Both the position numbers and the translations under genes were made by a program. This document shows, one piece after another, positions 42,288 through 51,736 of a DNA stretch of 64,000 bases. The DNA is from Bog-473 sp963755375 (GTDB lineage: Bacteria > Actinomycetota > Acidimicrobiia > Acidimicrobiales > RAAP-2): NCBI GenBank assembly GCA_963755375.1, contig CAVWKG010000016.1, positions 2,604,001 through 2,668,000 on the forward strand, in the 5' to 3' direction. Each line of letters begins with the position of its first letter. The stretch's first letter is position 1. The notes under the pieces are model-generated. The model ran no database searches. It had not been told where the DNA came from and was given only the letters and a program-made list of their open reading frames with translations.

Positions 42288-43601
42288 GTGTCAGAGGGGC
42301 TCGAACTGAGCATGGCATCCGACGATGTCATCGGGCGGCATCCGCCCGTGCAGATGACGCGCGATGTGGCCGGCGTGATCACGTCCATCGACGAGGGGAT
42401 CACTGAGCTGCTCGGTTGGCGGCCCGAAGAACTGGTCGGATCGCCCTCGACGAGCTTGATCCACCCCACCGACCAGCCGGGTGCGGTCGCCGCATGGATG
42501 GACATGATCACTTCACCGGGCACTGCCGGTATCTGGCGCGGACGGTACAGGACAGCACAGGGTTCCTGGAGGTGGGTCGAGACGGAGAACCACTTCCACG
42601 ACGGGGAGGATCCGCGGGTCATCAGCTCGATGACCGAGGTCAGCCTGGAGCAGGCGAGCCTCGAAGAGCAGTTCAACGCACGTGGACAGCTCCTAACCCA
42701 GTTGTCCGATGCCCTGCCGGTCGGAGTCTTCCAGGTCGATCTCGATGGCCACGTCACCTTGACGAACAAGAGCTTCCACCTCATCGTGGGCGTCTCCCGT
42801 CGAGATGCCTTCGAAGCTCAGATGGCAACCGTGTGCGACGAGGACCGACCAGCCTTGGAGGCTGCTCTGGCCAAAACGTTTGCCTGCCAGTCGGTCGACG
42901 GCGTCGAGATTCGACTCCGCGTCCCGACCGGAGAGTCGCCTGCGGTGAGGACAGAGGACCGGGTGTGCCTTCTTGGTCTGCGCCCGCTCACCGACGGCGC
43001 CGGCGCGGTCAACGGCGCCGTCGGGTGTCTCAGTGACGTGACTGATCGGGCGCTCCTCCATCAAGAGCTCAAGATCCGAGCGGCGGTCGATGAGCTCACG
43101 TCATGCTTCAACAGAGCCGCGACCATTGAACTCGTCGACCGCACCATAAACGCTCGGCACGATGGACTGGGACGCGCGGTCGTTTTCGTCGACCTTGATA
43201 GGCTCAAGTCGGTAAACGACGAATTTGGTCACGCTGCGGGCGATGAGCTCCTGGTGATCGCTGCCGACCAGATCAGGATGGCCCTGCGCAGCAGTGACTT
43301 CTTTGGCCGCTTGGGCGGAGACGAGTTCCTGGTGATTTGCCCGAGAGTCGTCAGCGCAGCACAGGCAGTGGAGATCGCCAAGAGGATCTCGGCTGCCCTG
43401 ACGACATCGGTTGACATCGGCTCCGAAACGGTAGAACTTCGGGCGAGTGTCGGCGTCGTATGGACCATGGAGGCTCTCGACACAGACACGTTGATTGCGC
43501 GAGCGGACCGTGCGATGTACGAATCAAAGCGGCTCGGTAACCACGGTGTCACGCTGTTCTCTGACGTCGCCATAGACGGACATGCCACATGGCGTCGGTG
43601 A
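42288..43601 (+). CDS. PAS-PAS-GGDEF diguanylate cyclase
   Basis: 437-aa cytoplasmic signalling protein. PAS domain 1 is at about residues 20-130 (VAGVITSIDEGITELLGWRPEELVG), PAS 2 at about 135-255 (LPVGVFQVDLDGHVTLTNKSF) and the GGDEF domain at 265-425 with an intact GRLGGDEFLVI and VFVDLDRLKSVNDEFGHAAGDELL. It should make cyclic di-GMP. Start chosen is GTG at 42288, seven bases after AGGAGGGG; the upstream in-frame ATG at 42204 lacks a ribosome site. No membrane segment, so the signal is probably intracellular. Confidence 0.87.
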   Translation: MSEGLELSMASDDVIGRHPPVQMTRDVAGVITSIDEGITELLGWRPEELVGSPSTSLIHPTDQPGAVAAWMDMITSPGTAGIWRGRYRTAQGSWRWVETENHFHDGEDPRVISSMTEVSLEQASLEEQFNARGQLLTQLSDALPVGVFQVDLDGHVTLTNKSFHLIVGVSRRDAFEAQMATVCDEDRPALEAALAKTFACQSVDGVEIRLRVPTGESPAVRTEDRVCLLGLRPLTDGAGAVNGAVGCLSDVTDRALLHQELKIRAAVDELTSCFNRAATIELVDRTINARHDGLGRAVVFVDLDRLKSVNDEFGHAAGDELLVIAADQIRMALRSSDFFGRLGGDEFLVICPRVVSAAQAVEIAKRISAALTTSVDIGSETVELRASVGVVWTMEALDTDTLIARADRAMYESKRLGNHGVTLFSDVAIDGHATWRR

Positions 43602-44038
43602 CACCCGGTGAGAGCTCCCTCCGGGAAGCCCGGCAAGTCGGCGCGTCACCCAACCCAGGAGCGCCGAGTGGCGGGCTGCCGAAGCCAGGCACAAATCATT
43701 TTGTGATCGAAGACGTTCGCCGCGACGGCCCGTGACTCCATGGCCATGAATCCAGAAGATCTACCCCATAGGCCTTCGGTCCGACGTCTCCCGTGTCCGA
43801 CGCCCGGCGAACGGGGTCATTGCATGCGTACCTTGACAGGGTGCAGCGCGAGTTATTGAAACCCACGCCGGGCCGCTCCCGATTGGAACCTCGGGCGGGT
43901 CTATCTGCCTTCCATGACGAGTAGCCGCCAACGGCCCGGCGCAACCCTCCATCTCCGGTCCGGCACCGTCCCCGAACTCGGTGTCCTGCTGATCTGTGGG
44001 CAGCTGACCGGCGCAACGGCGGATGCCCTACCCAGCCA
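43602..44038. other. Intergenic stretch, no gene seen
   Basis: 437 bases after the convergent end of the GGDEF gene. A plus-strand open frame starting at 43914 runs antisense into the N-acetyltransferase gene and has no ribosome site or recognisable product. No clear terminator hairpin followed by a T-run was found. Confidence 0.4.
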
Positions 44039-44863
44039 CTATCGAGGCCCTTTCTGGCCCGTTCTGGGGGCGACGAGATTCAAACGGCCGTCGGCACCCA
44101 GCGTGAGGCCTTCGATGCCAAACCGCTCGGCCAGGAGTGCCGGCAACTCGGCGCGGGCTACCTCGGTGACCTCTGACGCTGCCCCGACCGGGCGCTCCAC
44201 GAGAACGGCTTGCTCGAAGACGAACAGGGAAAGGCAGCGGTCCGGGCTGCGGCGACCGACGAGCACGCCGGTGACGAACGATGACGTCGGATGGGTGGCG
44301 GTGTACCAGTTGCTGACCTCCACGTCGATGACTGGCACTGGCACCGGGGCGAACCCGTACATGTCGGTCCAGGCACCGTCCTGGAATACTTGTAGGACGA
44401 GCTCAGGCCCGTCCTCAACTAACCGGTAGAGCCAGCCTGACTGGTCTGTCTCGACTCCGACCTCGAATGGCACGGGGTCGAGCAGCCCTCCCCCGCCGAA
44501 CCCAACGTCGGCCAGCCACGGCCGACCACCCTCGGTCACACGCAACAGGAGGTGGTCGAGGGGGCGATCGTCACCGGTGCCGCCGATCCGCACTCGCGCC
44601 AGCATGAGGTCGACAGGGCCGAGCCCCATCTCTTCGAGCGCGGCCTTGAGCAGCATGTTGTGCTCGAAGCAGTAGCCGCCACGCCCGCGAGCGACCATCT
44701 TGTCGGCGAGATAGTTCACGTCGAGCACCACAGGCTGGCCGGCGCTCGGATCGAAGTTCTCGAACACGATCGTCGTCGCGTGGGCCCGGTGGACGGCGGC
44801 GAGACTGGTCGGCTCGTCGCGGAGGCCGACGCGATCGAGGTAAGAGCTGAGATCGAAGGCCAC
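44039..44863 (-). CDS. Arylamine N-acetyltransferase
   Basis: 274-aa enzyme of the NAT family that transfers acetyl groups from acetyl-CoA to arylamines or hydrazines. The catalytic triad is visible: Cys in RGRGGYCFEHN, His in RPLDHLLLRV and Asp in WLADVGFGGGG. The N-terminal LDRVGLRDEPTSLAAVHRAHATTIVFENFD is typical. Length is normal. Start is GTG at 44863 with weak ribosome-site support. It is single and followed upstream by a VOC-family gene in the same orientation. Confidence 0.93.
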   Translation of the reverse strand: MAFDLSSYLDRVGLRDEPTSLAAVHRAHATTIVFENFDPSAGQPVVLDVNYLADKMVARGRGGYCFEHNMLLKAALEEMGLGPVDLMLARVRIGGTGDDRPLDHLLLRVTEGGRPWLADVGFGGGGLLDPVPFEVGVETDQSGWLYRLVEDGPELVLQVFQDGAWTDMYGFAPVPVPVIDVEVSNWYTATHPTSSFVTGVLVGRRSPDRCLSLFVFEQAVLVERPVGAASEVTEVARAELPALLAERFGIEGLTLGADGRLNLVAPRTGQKGPR

Positions 44864-44932
44864 GAGAGGACGCTAGACCTTCAGAATTCGTATCGCACCC
44901 GGCGCCCGGGCGGGGGCGGGGGCGTCGCAGGT

Positions 44933-45382
44933 TCAATGCGTGGCGGGTCGCATGCCGAGCTCGCGGAACGGGCGCCATAGATAGCCATCGGGATCAGCGA
45001 GAACGAGCTGACGGTTGCCGGTCTCGATTGGTCCCTTCACCTGCCAGCGGCCACCGCTCTCGGCGACGTCAACGCGGTACCAGCGCTCCTCGATCGGCAG
45101 AACGATATTGACGCCTGCCGCAACCGCACGAGCATGCACCGCATCGACGTCTTCGACGCGAAGCTGGAAGTTGACGCCGCGGCCACATGGGAGCTCGAGC
45201 GGAGCGGTTCGGAACCGGCGCCCCGGTCCGGCGGCTTCCTGGATCATCAGCTCGACGCCGTCGCGCTCGAGATACGCGAAGCGCTCCGCAGGCCGCTCGA
45301 ACAGTATCCGGAACTCAAGCACGTCAGCGTAGAACCGCAATGAAGAGGCGAGCGCAGAGACATCCAGCTCCGGTACGAGCAT
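44933..45382 (-). CDS. Glyoxalase/bleomycin-resistance (VOC) superfamily protein
   Basis: 149-aa protein of the vicinal-oxygen-chelate fold, with two beta-alpha-beta modules: LVPELDVSALASSLRFYADVLEF with the later VELMIQEA, and VNFQLRVEDVDAVHARAVAAG ending in RQLVLADPDGYLWRPF. The typical Glu in the last strand is replaced (DPDGYLWRPF), so metal binding and substrate are uncertain. It resembles bleomycin-resistance-type binding proteins. Start ATG at 45382. Confidence 0.85.
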   Translation of the reverse strand: MLVPELDVSALASSLRFYADVLEFRILFERPAERFAYLERDGVELMIQEAAGPGRRFRTAPLELPCGRGVNFQLRVEDVDAVHARAVAAGVNIVLPIEERWYRVDVAESGGRWQVKGPIETGNRQLVLADPDGYLWRPFRELGMRPATH

Positions 45383-45592
45383 CAGTTGTGAACCTTACTG
45401 ACGAGACGCGCGGCGCGCGCGAGCCGATGCCACTCGCGAGCGCAGCACTGCGGCGACTCGTCAGCCTCCCGAGCACATGCAAATCTCACTCGCATCCGTG
45501 AGACTCTCGCAGGGCACTCCAGACCTCCCGTCCGCCTATCCACCAGGTGCCGAACCGGCCAGCATTCCCGGCAACGGGGACAGGCAGCAGTC

Positions 45593-46045
45593 TCAAGATC
45601 CCTTGTCGTCACCGGGCCACGTCCATCGTGGAACCTCACGCAGTGGATGAAGCTGGTCCTCGGCCTCCGCGTGAGAGTTCTCCATCGCGACCTTCGAGCC
45701 GAATTCAACGTGAGATCGGACCGCCTCACGGAACTCTTGATCGTCGGGAAGATCCGAGGCGTCGAAGGCATCCATATAGAGCTGGACGAACCTCTTTCGC
45801 TGCTCCTCGGTGATCCGAAGGTATCGGTGAACCCTGATGAGATGTGCGAAGCCGAGCTCTCGTGTGAAGCGGTCGGGACCACCGAAGGATTCAGCAGTGA
45901 AGGCGGTGAGGTGATCGACGTGTTCTGGCTGACCCGCCCCAAAAAGCGGCTGGAGTAAGGGTTCTTTGAGGACGCTGCTGTAGAATGTGTCCTCGAGTCG
46001 GTGCAGTGCCTCATCGCCACCTGCAAATTCGTATAGTGAGGGCAT
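45593..46045 (-). CDS. Group II truncated haemoglobin
   Basis: 150-aa haem protein of the 2-on-2 globin family (TrHbO-like). Seen: SLYEFAGGDEALHRLEDTFYSSVLKEPLLQPLFG at the N-terminus, the FGGPDRFTRELGFAHLIRVHRYLRITEEQRKRFV region that contains the proximal His, and a C-terminal tail of about 25 residues beyond the globin fold. Likely roles are oxygen, NO or redox chemistry. Start is ATG at 46045; the frame remains open upstream without coding character. Confidence 0.88.
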   Translation of the reverse strand: MPSLYEFAGGDEALHRLEDTFYSSVLKEPLLQPLFGAGQPEHVDHLTAFTAESFGGPDRFTRELGFAHLIRVHRYLRITEEQRKRFVQLYMDAFDASDLPDDQEFREAVRSHVEFGSKVAMENSHAEAEDQLHPLREVPRWTWPGDDKGS

Positions 46046-46239
46046 ACCCCAATCGTACGGAGAAGGGCCCACGGGTCCACAAACGAGGATCCAGAAACGT
46101 CGATCCGCGCCGTATCCTGTCCCGGGGACCGGGACACTGCATCCAGCCGACGCGGTCCAGCTCGACGGTGTAGGAAGACCATCCGGATGAATCGAGCAGC
46201 GAGGCCAAGCACTCTTGGGTATGGAGTTGCGATTCAATA

Positions 46240-46752
46240 ATGCCAGTGGCGAATCGATCAGGCCTATGGACCGCCCTTGAGAGTACAAGCGGCACCGTGA
46301 CCAACTTCTTGGAGCAGCTTGTCGGTGAACGTATCGATGCTCAGCCTCATCACCAGGAAGTAACCGGAGCGCCTCCTTCGAACGATCTGCGGGTTGCAGA
46401 AGGCGAGCCACTGCTTCAGCGGGCTGCCACCCTCCGCGGCCGGGTATCAGGATCCTCGTATGTGTACGCGGAGAGCGTCATAGTCACGAGTCGACTACCG
46501 ACGAGGTTCTGTCATCGGCTCGAGTCCAGTATCGATCCGATTGGTCGGATTCTCGACGAGATGGGGATCGCTGTCACCCGGGAGAACCTGGTCAAGGTAC
46601 ATGGATTCGACCTCTCTCGACCCGTTGGAGCCATCAACGTCCGTGACTACCTCCTTACCCGGACCTACCGCATTGACTCCGAACAGACCCCTGTGATGGT
46701 CATCACTGAATGGTTCCTGAGGACACTGACACCATTTCTTTCGTCCGCATAG
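46240..46752 (+). CDS. Chorismate-lyase-like (DUF98 family) protein
   Basis: 170-aa protein similar to the DUF98/chorismate pyruvate-lyase family, which in mycobacteria (Rv2949c) makes 4-hydroxybenzoate from chorismate. Evidence is the pattern SGTVTNFLEQLVGERI, the middle block LLQRAATLRGRVSGSSYVYAESVIV with the conserved RxxxLRG-like core, and DPIGRILDEMGI, which matches the IG-hydrophobic-L signature. The fold is also shared by UTRA ligand domains, but there is no DNA-binding domain. Start ATG at 46240. A decayed methyltransferase gene follows. Confidence 0.7.
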   Translation: MPVANRSGLWTALESTSGTVTNFLEQLVGERIDAQPHHQEVTGAPPSNDLRVAEGEPLLQRAATLRGRVSGSSYVYAESVIVTSRLPTRFCHRLESSIDPIGRILDEMGIAVTRENLVKVHGFDLSRPVGAINVRDYLLTRTYRIDSEQTPVMVITEWFLRTLTPFLSSA

Positions 46753-46874
46753 GGGTTCCCGAGGGCAACGGAAACGACTCAGAGCCGGACGGCAGCGCCC
46801 CCCTGACGTCGCCGGGCGACGCTTTGAATAGGGTCGAAATGCCTGATGAGTTGTGTTGAAAGGTCTGGAGCGCG

Positions 46875-47560
46875 GTGGCTCACTACGAAAGGGAACGACA
46901 CTGGTCCGGGGTCGGCGAGCGAACCCCTGATCTGGGCCTGCCGATAACCTGCCGGCGGGAGATTCTCACCCTTCTACGAATAGAAGGCTGCGCTCTTCAG
47001 GGAGCATTTCGATCCCAAGATCCCAGTAGGGGTCTCTCGGTGCTGGACGTAGGCTGCGGTGCTGGCGGGAACCTCCGGTCGATGACGGAACGGCGTCCTG
47101 GACCCGTAGTGGGCTGCGACCAGTCGTCAGAGATGGTCAAACTGGCAACGTCGGCACTACGACCACCGTGCTCCAGCACAATCCGGATGCTCGTCGCAAA
47201 AATCGCTCGGTGAGATCTGTCGAGTCAGCGCAAAAGACGTCCTCCTCTTTGAGGACACCCTGGTGGCGATGCCCCTGTCCACCCCTGGGGGGGTATCAGA
47301 ACTTCTTCGGTCGTCGGGTCGGGTGGTATCCAGGAGTGTCCTCCTGCCAGGGCTTCGAGCCGATCGAGATCGAGCGGCAGGGGACATTCGTAAGCCGGAC
47401 TGTGTTCATACGGCTCTGGGGTCACGTCAAGCGTATTCGTCGGAACGAGCGGGAGGAATTCTCGAGACTGCATCGTGCCATCGAGAGGCGCACCCTATCC
47501 GTCGAGAGCTCGTTCGTGGGCGGAGACTCTCCCAAGAAGATCAACGATGAGTGCATCCGC
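46875..47560 (+). pseudogene. Decayed SAM-dependent methyltransferase
   Basis: The first open frame (46875-47213) begins as a class I methyltransferase with LSVLDVGCGAGGNLRSM (motif I) and VVGCDQSSEMVKLA (post-I acidic residue), then ends abruptly. A C-terminal-looking segment, GFEPIEIERQGTFVSRTVFIRL, follows in a different frame (about 47350-47560), with a third frame open between them. At least one and probably two frameshifts separate the pieces. I read this as a disrupted gene; a short intact protein is the alternative. Confidence 0.4.
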
Positions 47561-47625
47561 GGCCACGGCGTCATCTTCCATGCGCTCCAACCTTTGTGGA
47601 CGTGGACAGGACGAATGACGCTGGG

Positions 47626-48183
47626 TCAGATCTTCATCGTCGGATGCGGTGCGATGAGGACATCGGCTGTTCGAAGTCGTTTGAGCACCCGGTTCTCTCT
47701 TCCATATGACAGAGGTGTGAACAAGAGAGTGTCGAGGGGGAACCAAAGGCCCACCCACACCAACACCCACCCTCCCGAGTCAAGAACCAGATTGGCGTTC
47801 CCGCTGGCGCCCACGATGCTCGACTTGATGATCACGAGAACGAATCCCAATACGACAATGGGGAGGCCTATCCACAGTGAGAACACTCCGTCAAGTCGGA
47901 CGGCTCGACGTTCCCGCTGGTTGTACGCGATTCGATGATCGCAGTAACGGTTGAGGGTACGGCGGATCCGCTGGTCCATGCCTTCGGAGATCCGGTCGGC
48001 CGGTAGAGCCAAGTCGAGCCGGACGGGTCCGCTGGAGCGACGGCTTCGCAGCACGCTGATGCAGTACTCCAATCCAGTCATGAAGTTGCGGTATTCAGAG
48101 AACAGGTCTGCCGGCGCCAGCACGAACATCTCTTCTGGACTAGTGAGCGACAGCGAAATGACTTGCGCAGATTCTTCGGCCAT
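47626..48183 (-). CDS. Hypothetical membrane protein
   Basis: 185-aa protein without a recognised family. A soluble N-terminal part (SPEEMFVLAPADLFSEYRNFMTGLEYCISVLRSRR, residues about 15-75) is followed by two hydrophobic helices, WIGLPIVVLGFVLVIIKSSIV and a second at GGWVLVWVGLWFPLDTLLF, and a short basic tail. Start ATG at 48183; the frame remains open to 48300 but that part reads as low-quality Arg-rich sequence. No clear ribosome site. Single gene in a sparse region. Confidence 0.55.
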   Translation of the reverse strand: MAEESAQVISLSLTSPEEMFVLAPADLFSEYRNFMTGLEYCISVLRSRRSSGPVRLDLALPADRISEGMDQRIRRTLNRYCDHRIAYNQRERRAVRLDGVFSLWIGLPIVVLGFVLVIIKSSIVGASGNANLVLDSGGWVLVWVGLWFPLDTLLFTPLSYGRENRVLKRLRTADVLIAPHPTMKI

Positions 48184-48510
48184 GACGCTATGGTTTAGCC
48201 GCTTCGTCGACAAGACCCAGACCCATTGCGCGTCGCACTCAAGGCTTGTCGCGGGGCGTCGGCCCCTGGCGTTCCGGGGCTGGCGCCGTTTGAGACACAC
48301 GGGTGGCCGATCGTGGCGTCACTGCGCATCTGGCAACTGCGCCACCGACTGCACCAATCGAAATGAGCTAGGACCACTGCTTCGTGACCGGAGAAATGTC
48401 ACGGGCGGATGCCGATCGCTCCTCGTGCAAAGCGCAGAGATGCCGAGTCCAAAGGTGTCGCAGGGTGGCGCGGCCGTCGGCGGCACAGGGAACCCTGGGA
48501 ATGTGATGCG
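48184..48510. other. Intergenic stretch, no gene seen
   Basis: 327 bases between two minus-strand hypothetical genes. Short open frames on both strands have no ribosome site and no recognisable product. It presumably holds the promoter of the 48183 gene. Confidence 0.4.
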
Positions 48511-48984
48511 CTACTTGATCTTGACGACCTCTTCAAGGAGTTGCTCCCACGGGACGTTCTCCCATCCTGCCTTTTCGGCGGCGCCTTTCGCAACGTCTGT
48601 CGCTTCCTCGACCCACAGCAGTTCGATGTCTTCACCCGGTCCGATCTTTTGATCACCCTTGATTTCCTGCGATGCCTGACCCTTTCCGATCTCGACTTCA
48701 GTGCCAAATTCCGTTCCAAGCCAAATGTCTTGCCACGCCTTGTGGGTTTCCCTCAGACGGACTGCCATGGCTGACAGGTGAGAATGCTCGGGACTCTCAG
48801 ACGTCTTGACTGCCCAATGCAGACAGTATCTCGCCCTCTTGAAATCCCCTTTGGGCGTACAAGCTTCTGCTTGTTGCGTGTATCGCTCAAGCGTTGGCCT
48901 CTCTTCCTCGGGGAGGATCTCGCGAAGGTTATTCATCAAACCTCTTACAATCGGGGACGAACCCGTGCTTGTTTCATGAGCCAT
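48511..48984 (-). CDS. Hypothetical protein
   Basis: 157-aa soluble protein of unknown function. The N-terminal half is helical with a TPR-like look (RYTQQAEACTPKGDFKRARYCLHWAVKTSE). The C-terminal half is acidic (GPGEDIELLWVEEATDVAKGAAEKAG). Start ATG at 48984 with an AGGG about eight bases upstream. No signal peptide or membrane segment. Codon use is less GC-biased at third positions than in the nuo/hem genes, in keeping with this part of the window. Confidence 0.5.
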   Translation of the reverse strand: MAHETSTGSSPIVRGLMNNLREILPEEERPTLERYTQQAEACTPKGDFKRARYCLHWAVKTSESPEHSHLSAMAVRLRETHKAWQDIWLGTEFGTEVEIGKGQASQEIKGDQKIGPGEDIELLWVEEATDVAKGAAEKAGWENVPWEQLLEEVVKIK

Positions 48985-49475
48985 AAGTGAACCCTACAGG
49001 CCCCTCTCAAACTGGACTTTGTGCGGATCGCTGCCTGAATACGACGAACGTCGTGAAGCCAGAAATTCCGGGAGGAAACGTCACCCTTGTAGTGAGCGTG
49101 TAGGGGGAAGACGTCATACGCTCAAAACGCCATAGATCCGCCGGATCCGAGATCTTTATCTCAGCGGACCTTGACTGTTGGCCGGAGACACGCCCAGCAG
49201 ACCGGGCGTTTGGGGACATTTGACCAGAGGTTCACACGTCTCTATCGCCATGCAATCGGGGCGTACCCAAGGCGGGAGCCATCGAAGATTCAGTGTGGGC
49301 GGAGGAGCCGCTCTCGATTGCGACGCAACAGTGGAGTTTGAACGGGTTTTCGAGCCTTCCCCGCGTCCCGGCCCACAGGACACCCTGGCGATCAGCGGCT
49401 GATGAGCCATGCTGCAACACGATCGGATCAACGAGAGCATTGCCGTGGTGGGCGGAGGGAACCAGACTCTCCATC
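48985..49475. other. Intergenic stretch, no gene seen
   Basis: 491 bases between divergent genes. Long open frames extend through it on both strands but are continuous with, or antisense to, the methyltransferase and show no family resemblance. It should contain promoters for both flanking genes; none was confidently picked. Confidence 0.4.
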
Positions 49476-50123
49476 GTGGAACCCTTCGATGCGTCGGCGG
49501 TACGCGCCGCTTACGACGTCGCCGCAGAAGACTACGCAGAGGCTTTCGCCGATGACTTGTTGGAGCTCCCAGTAGATCGCGAGGTTCTCGATTCGGTCGC
49601 CCGAGGGATCGCCCGAGGCGAGTCCGTTCTCGATCTTGGATGCGGACCCGGCCAGGTCGGTCAATACCTCGCCCAACGGGGTCTTCGGATGGTTGGCATG
49701 GATCTGGCTTTCCAGATGCTCCTCGTGGCCCGGAGACGAACGGGGAACCGCTGCCTTGCCCGTGGGGACATGCGCTCGATGCCATTCCGAACCGGGTCGT
49801 TTTCGGGCGTCGTTGCGTTCTATTCCGTGCATCACCTCCCAAGGCCGGGGCTTCGAACGGCCTTGGCCGAGGTCCGCCGCATCCTCAAACCAGCTGGCCT
49901 CCTCGTGGTGGCCACGCACCTGGGCGAATCAGAGGTCTACAGCGACATGTTCCTGGGCCATGAGATAGAGCCCGTCGGCGGCACCCTCTACGGAGAGGAC
50001 GAACTTGTCGGTGAAATTGAAAGCGAGTCCTTTGTCATCGAAGACATGTGGTACCGAGATCCGTTACCCCATGAGCATGAATCCAAAAGGATCTACCTCT
50101 TGTCTCGACGTACTGACGAGTAG
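49476..50123 (+). CDS. Class I SAM-dependent methyltransferase
   Basis: 215-aa methyltransferase of the type 11 (UbiE-like) group. Motif I is SVLDLGCGPGQVGQYLA, post-I LRMVGMDLAFQML, then ARGDMRSMPFRTGSFSGVVAFYSVHHLPRP (motif II/III) and EVRRILKPAGLLVVATH. Substrate unknown. Start is set at GTG 49476 (MEPFDASAVRAAYDVAAEDY), since the sequence typical of the family begins there; the frame stays open upstream to 49293. No strong ribosome site is present, so the start is uncertain. Confidence 0.82.
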   Translation: MEPFDASAVRAAYDVAAEDYAEAFADDLLELPVDREVLDSVARGIARGESVLDLGCGPGQVGQYLAQRGLRMVGMDLAFQMLLVARRRTGNRCLARGDMRSMPFRTGSFSGVVAFYSVHHLPRPGLRTALAEVRRILKPAGLLVVATHLGESEVYSDMFLGHEIEPVGGTLYGEDELVGEIESESFVIEDMWYRDPLPHEHESKRIYLLSRRTDE

Positions 50124-50367
50124 GGCCACTGACTGGCTATTGGATGGGCAGACTCTGTTGTGTCCAGCTCGGCTCACTCACCATTACCCAGTGCTCTTGC
50201 TTTCCTTTGGTTGTCGAGCGCCCTCGCCGGGAGCCAACCTAATGGAGTGCTGGCGGATGCAATTCGATGTCTCTTTGCGGTCGAATCACAGTTTGAGCCA
50301 GCCGAGGGCAGAGCATCCGCATCGCGGAACGGTCAGACCACAGGTTCAGGGGTCGCGGGCGCCGACA

Positions 50368-51153
50368 TCACGCACGATTCAGAGCGAGCGAAGCATCTCG
50401 AGCCCCAGGCACTCGAGTGGTAATGAGCCCGACCTTGTCGAGAGCGAGCGCAAATCGGTGCGCGTCGCGCACGGCGCACCCTCCGTGATCATTGTTGAAG
50501 TACACGAAGACGTCATCGTCAGCGCCCCACAAGTCGGCTACTCGGCGCGCCCAGCCGCTTAGCGCGGCCCGGCCGTAGGAGGGGGAAGGGCTTGCCCGGC
50601 CCTCATGGAGGCGGACGTAGCCCCAGCCTGCGGTGCGTCGCAGCGGCGAACGCTTCCCCGCCTTGTCGGTCAGGCAGAGAGCGGCGCCGAACTCGCACAA
50701 GAGCTCATAGACCTCGTCCCGATGCCAGGACTCATGGCGCGGCTCGACAGCAACACGGGATTGAGGCGGAAACGCCTCCAGCGTTGCGCGGAGCGCGCTG
50801 ACATCGATCCGCAGATTCGGAGGCAGCTGCAACAGGACGGGTCCCAGTTTGGAGCTCAGGCGGCTCGCTCTCTCCATGAGCCGCTGGACGGTCGCGCTCG
50901 GCTCTTTGAGGCGACGGACATGTGTCAGGTAACGACTGGCCTTTACCGAGAAGAGGAAGTCAGCTGGTGTACCTGCTGCCCACCGATCGAATATGTCGGC
51001 CTCGGGCAGGCGGTAAAACACGTTGTTGACTTCTGTGGTCTCGAAGTGCCTCGAGTAGTACTCGAGCCAATGAGGCTGGGCGAGTCCGGCCGGGTAAAAG
51101 CGTCCCTTCCAGTCTGCATACTGCCATCCGGAGGTGCCAACGTGGACCGGCAC
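50368..51153 (-). CDS. DUF72 (YecE-like) family protein
   Basis: 261-aa TIM-barrel-like protein of the DUF72 family. Diagnostic are the start VHVGTSGWQYADWKGRFYP, then YYSRHFETTEVNNVFYRLP, FLFSVKASRYLTHVRRL, GPVLLQLPPNLR, RVAVEPRHESW, and DDVFVYFNNDHGGCAVRDA near the C-terminus. Members are widespread but their biochemical activity is not established. Start GTG at 51153. It is convergent with the methyltransferase, with a gap of about 245 bases. Confidence 0.88.
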   Translation of the reverse strand: MPVHVGTSGWQYADWKGRFYPAGLAQPHWLEYYSRHFETTEVNNVFYRLPEADIFDRWAAGTPADFLFSVKASRYLTHVRRLKEPSATVQRLMERASRLSSKLGPVLLQLPPNLRIDVSALRATLEAFPPQSRVAVEPRHESWHRDEVYELLCEFGAALCLTDKAGKRSPLRRTAGWGYVRLHEGRASPSPSYGRAALSGWARRVADLWGADDDVFVYFNNDHGGCAVRDAHRFALALDKVGLITTRVPGARDASLALNRA

Positions 51154-51736
51154 TATTCAGCAACCCGAGACATGGGGGCGGCAGTGGCCAGTGACCTGAT
51201 CCGCCGCAGGCAATCTTTGTCGATCACTTGCTGGCCGTCGGCCAGACCGATAAAGAACCCTCTGCCACAGCGCCGGCGTGTGATTCCCTCGGCGTCAGTG
51301 TTCGAACGACAGTCGTGACATGGCCAGGTCTATGCCCACGTTGCAGACGCCATAATCGGGGAAACCGGAGGCAAACCAATCACCGCCGCCTATTGCAGAC
51401 GTCGCACCTCCGCTGACCCTTGAGCGCTCGTCGACAATAAACAGCCCCGTCACGTGTCAGACACGCCCACACCACAGATTCCCGCAGAGCATGGATTCCC
51501 ATGTTCTCCATAAGCAAACGGACCTCGAACATGGTGGACCACTCCGCGAAACGCTCCAGGACGCTTCCCTCTCAGCGAAAGACGGTCGTTATGGTCGCCT
51601 CTGGGGTCATGTCGGGTATGGAGTACCAGCTTTAACCTCCCGTCGCCGCTTCGCGGGCCTGGACTTCAGTTGTCGCGTTTGTCGCGAGGATCTATCGAAC
51701 GATCATCGAACGATGCAAGCGGGTAAGCTTCCATTC
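51154..51736. other. Intergenic stretch with a 10-bp direct repeat
   Basis: 583 bases between divergent genes. No convincing gene was found. Two copies of ATCGAACGAT (51694-51703 and 51705-51714) sit just ahead of the histone-like gene and could be a regulator site. The plus-strand frame that is open from 51491 lacks coding character before 51737. Confidence 0.4.

Noticed and set aside
41729..42784. 351-codon minus-strand open frame opposite the PAS-GGDEF gene
   Set aside because: Ser/Arg/Pro-rich shadow without domains; the plus strand has clear PAS and GGDEF motifs.
46121..46137. GTCCCGG-GGA-CCGGGAC hairpin between the globin and DUF98 genes
   Set aside because: Short stem with a three-base loop in a divergent gap; no terminator role fits, and chance is likely in GC-rich DNA.
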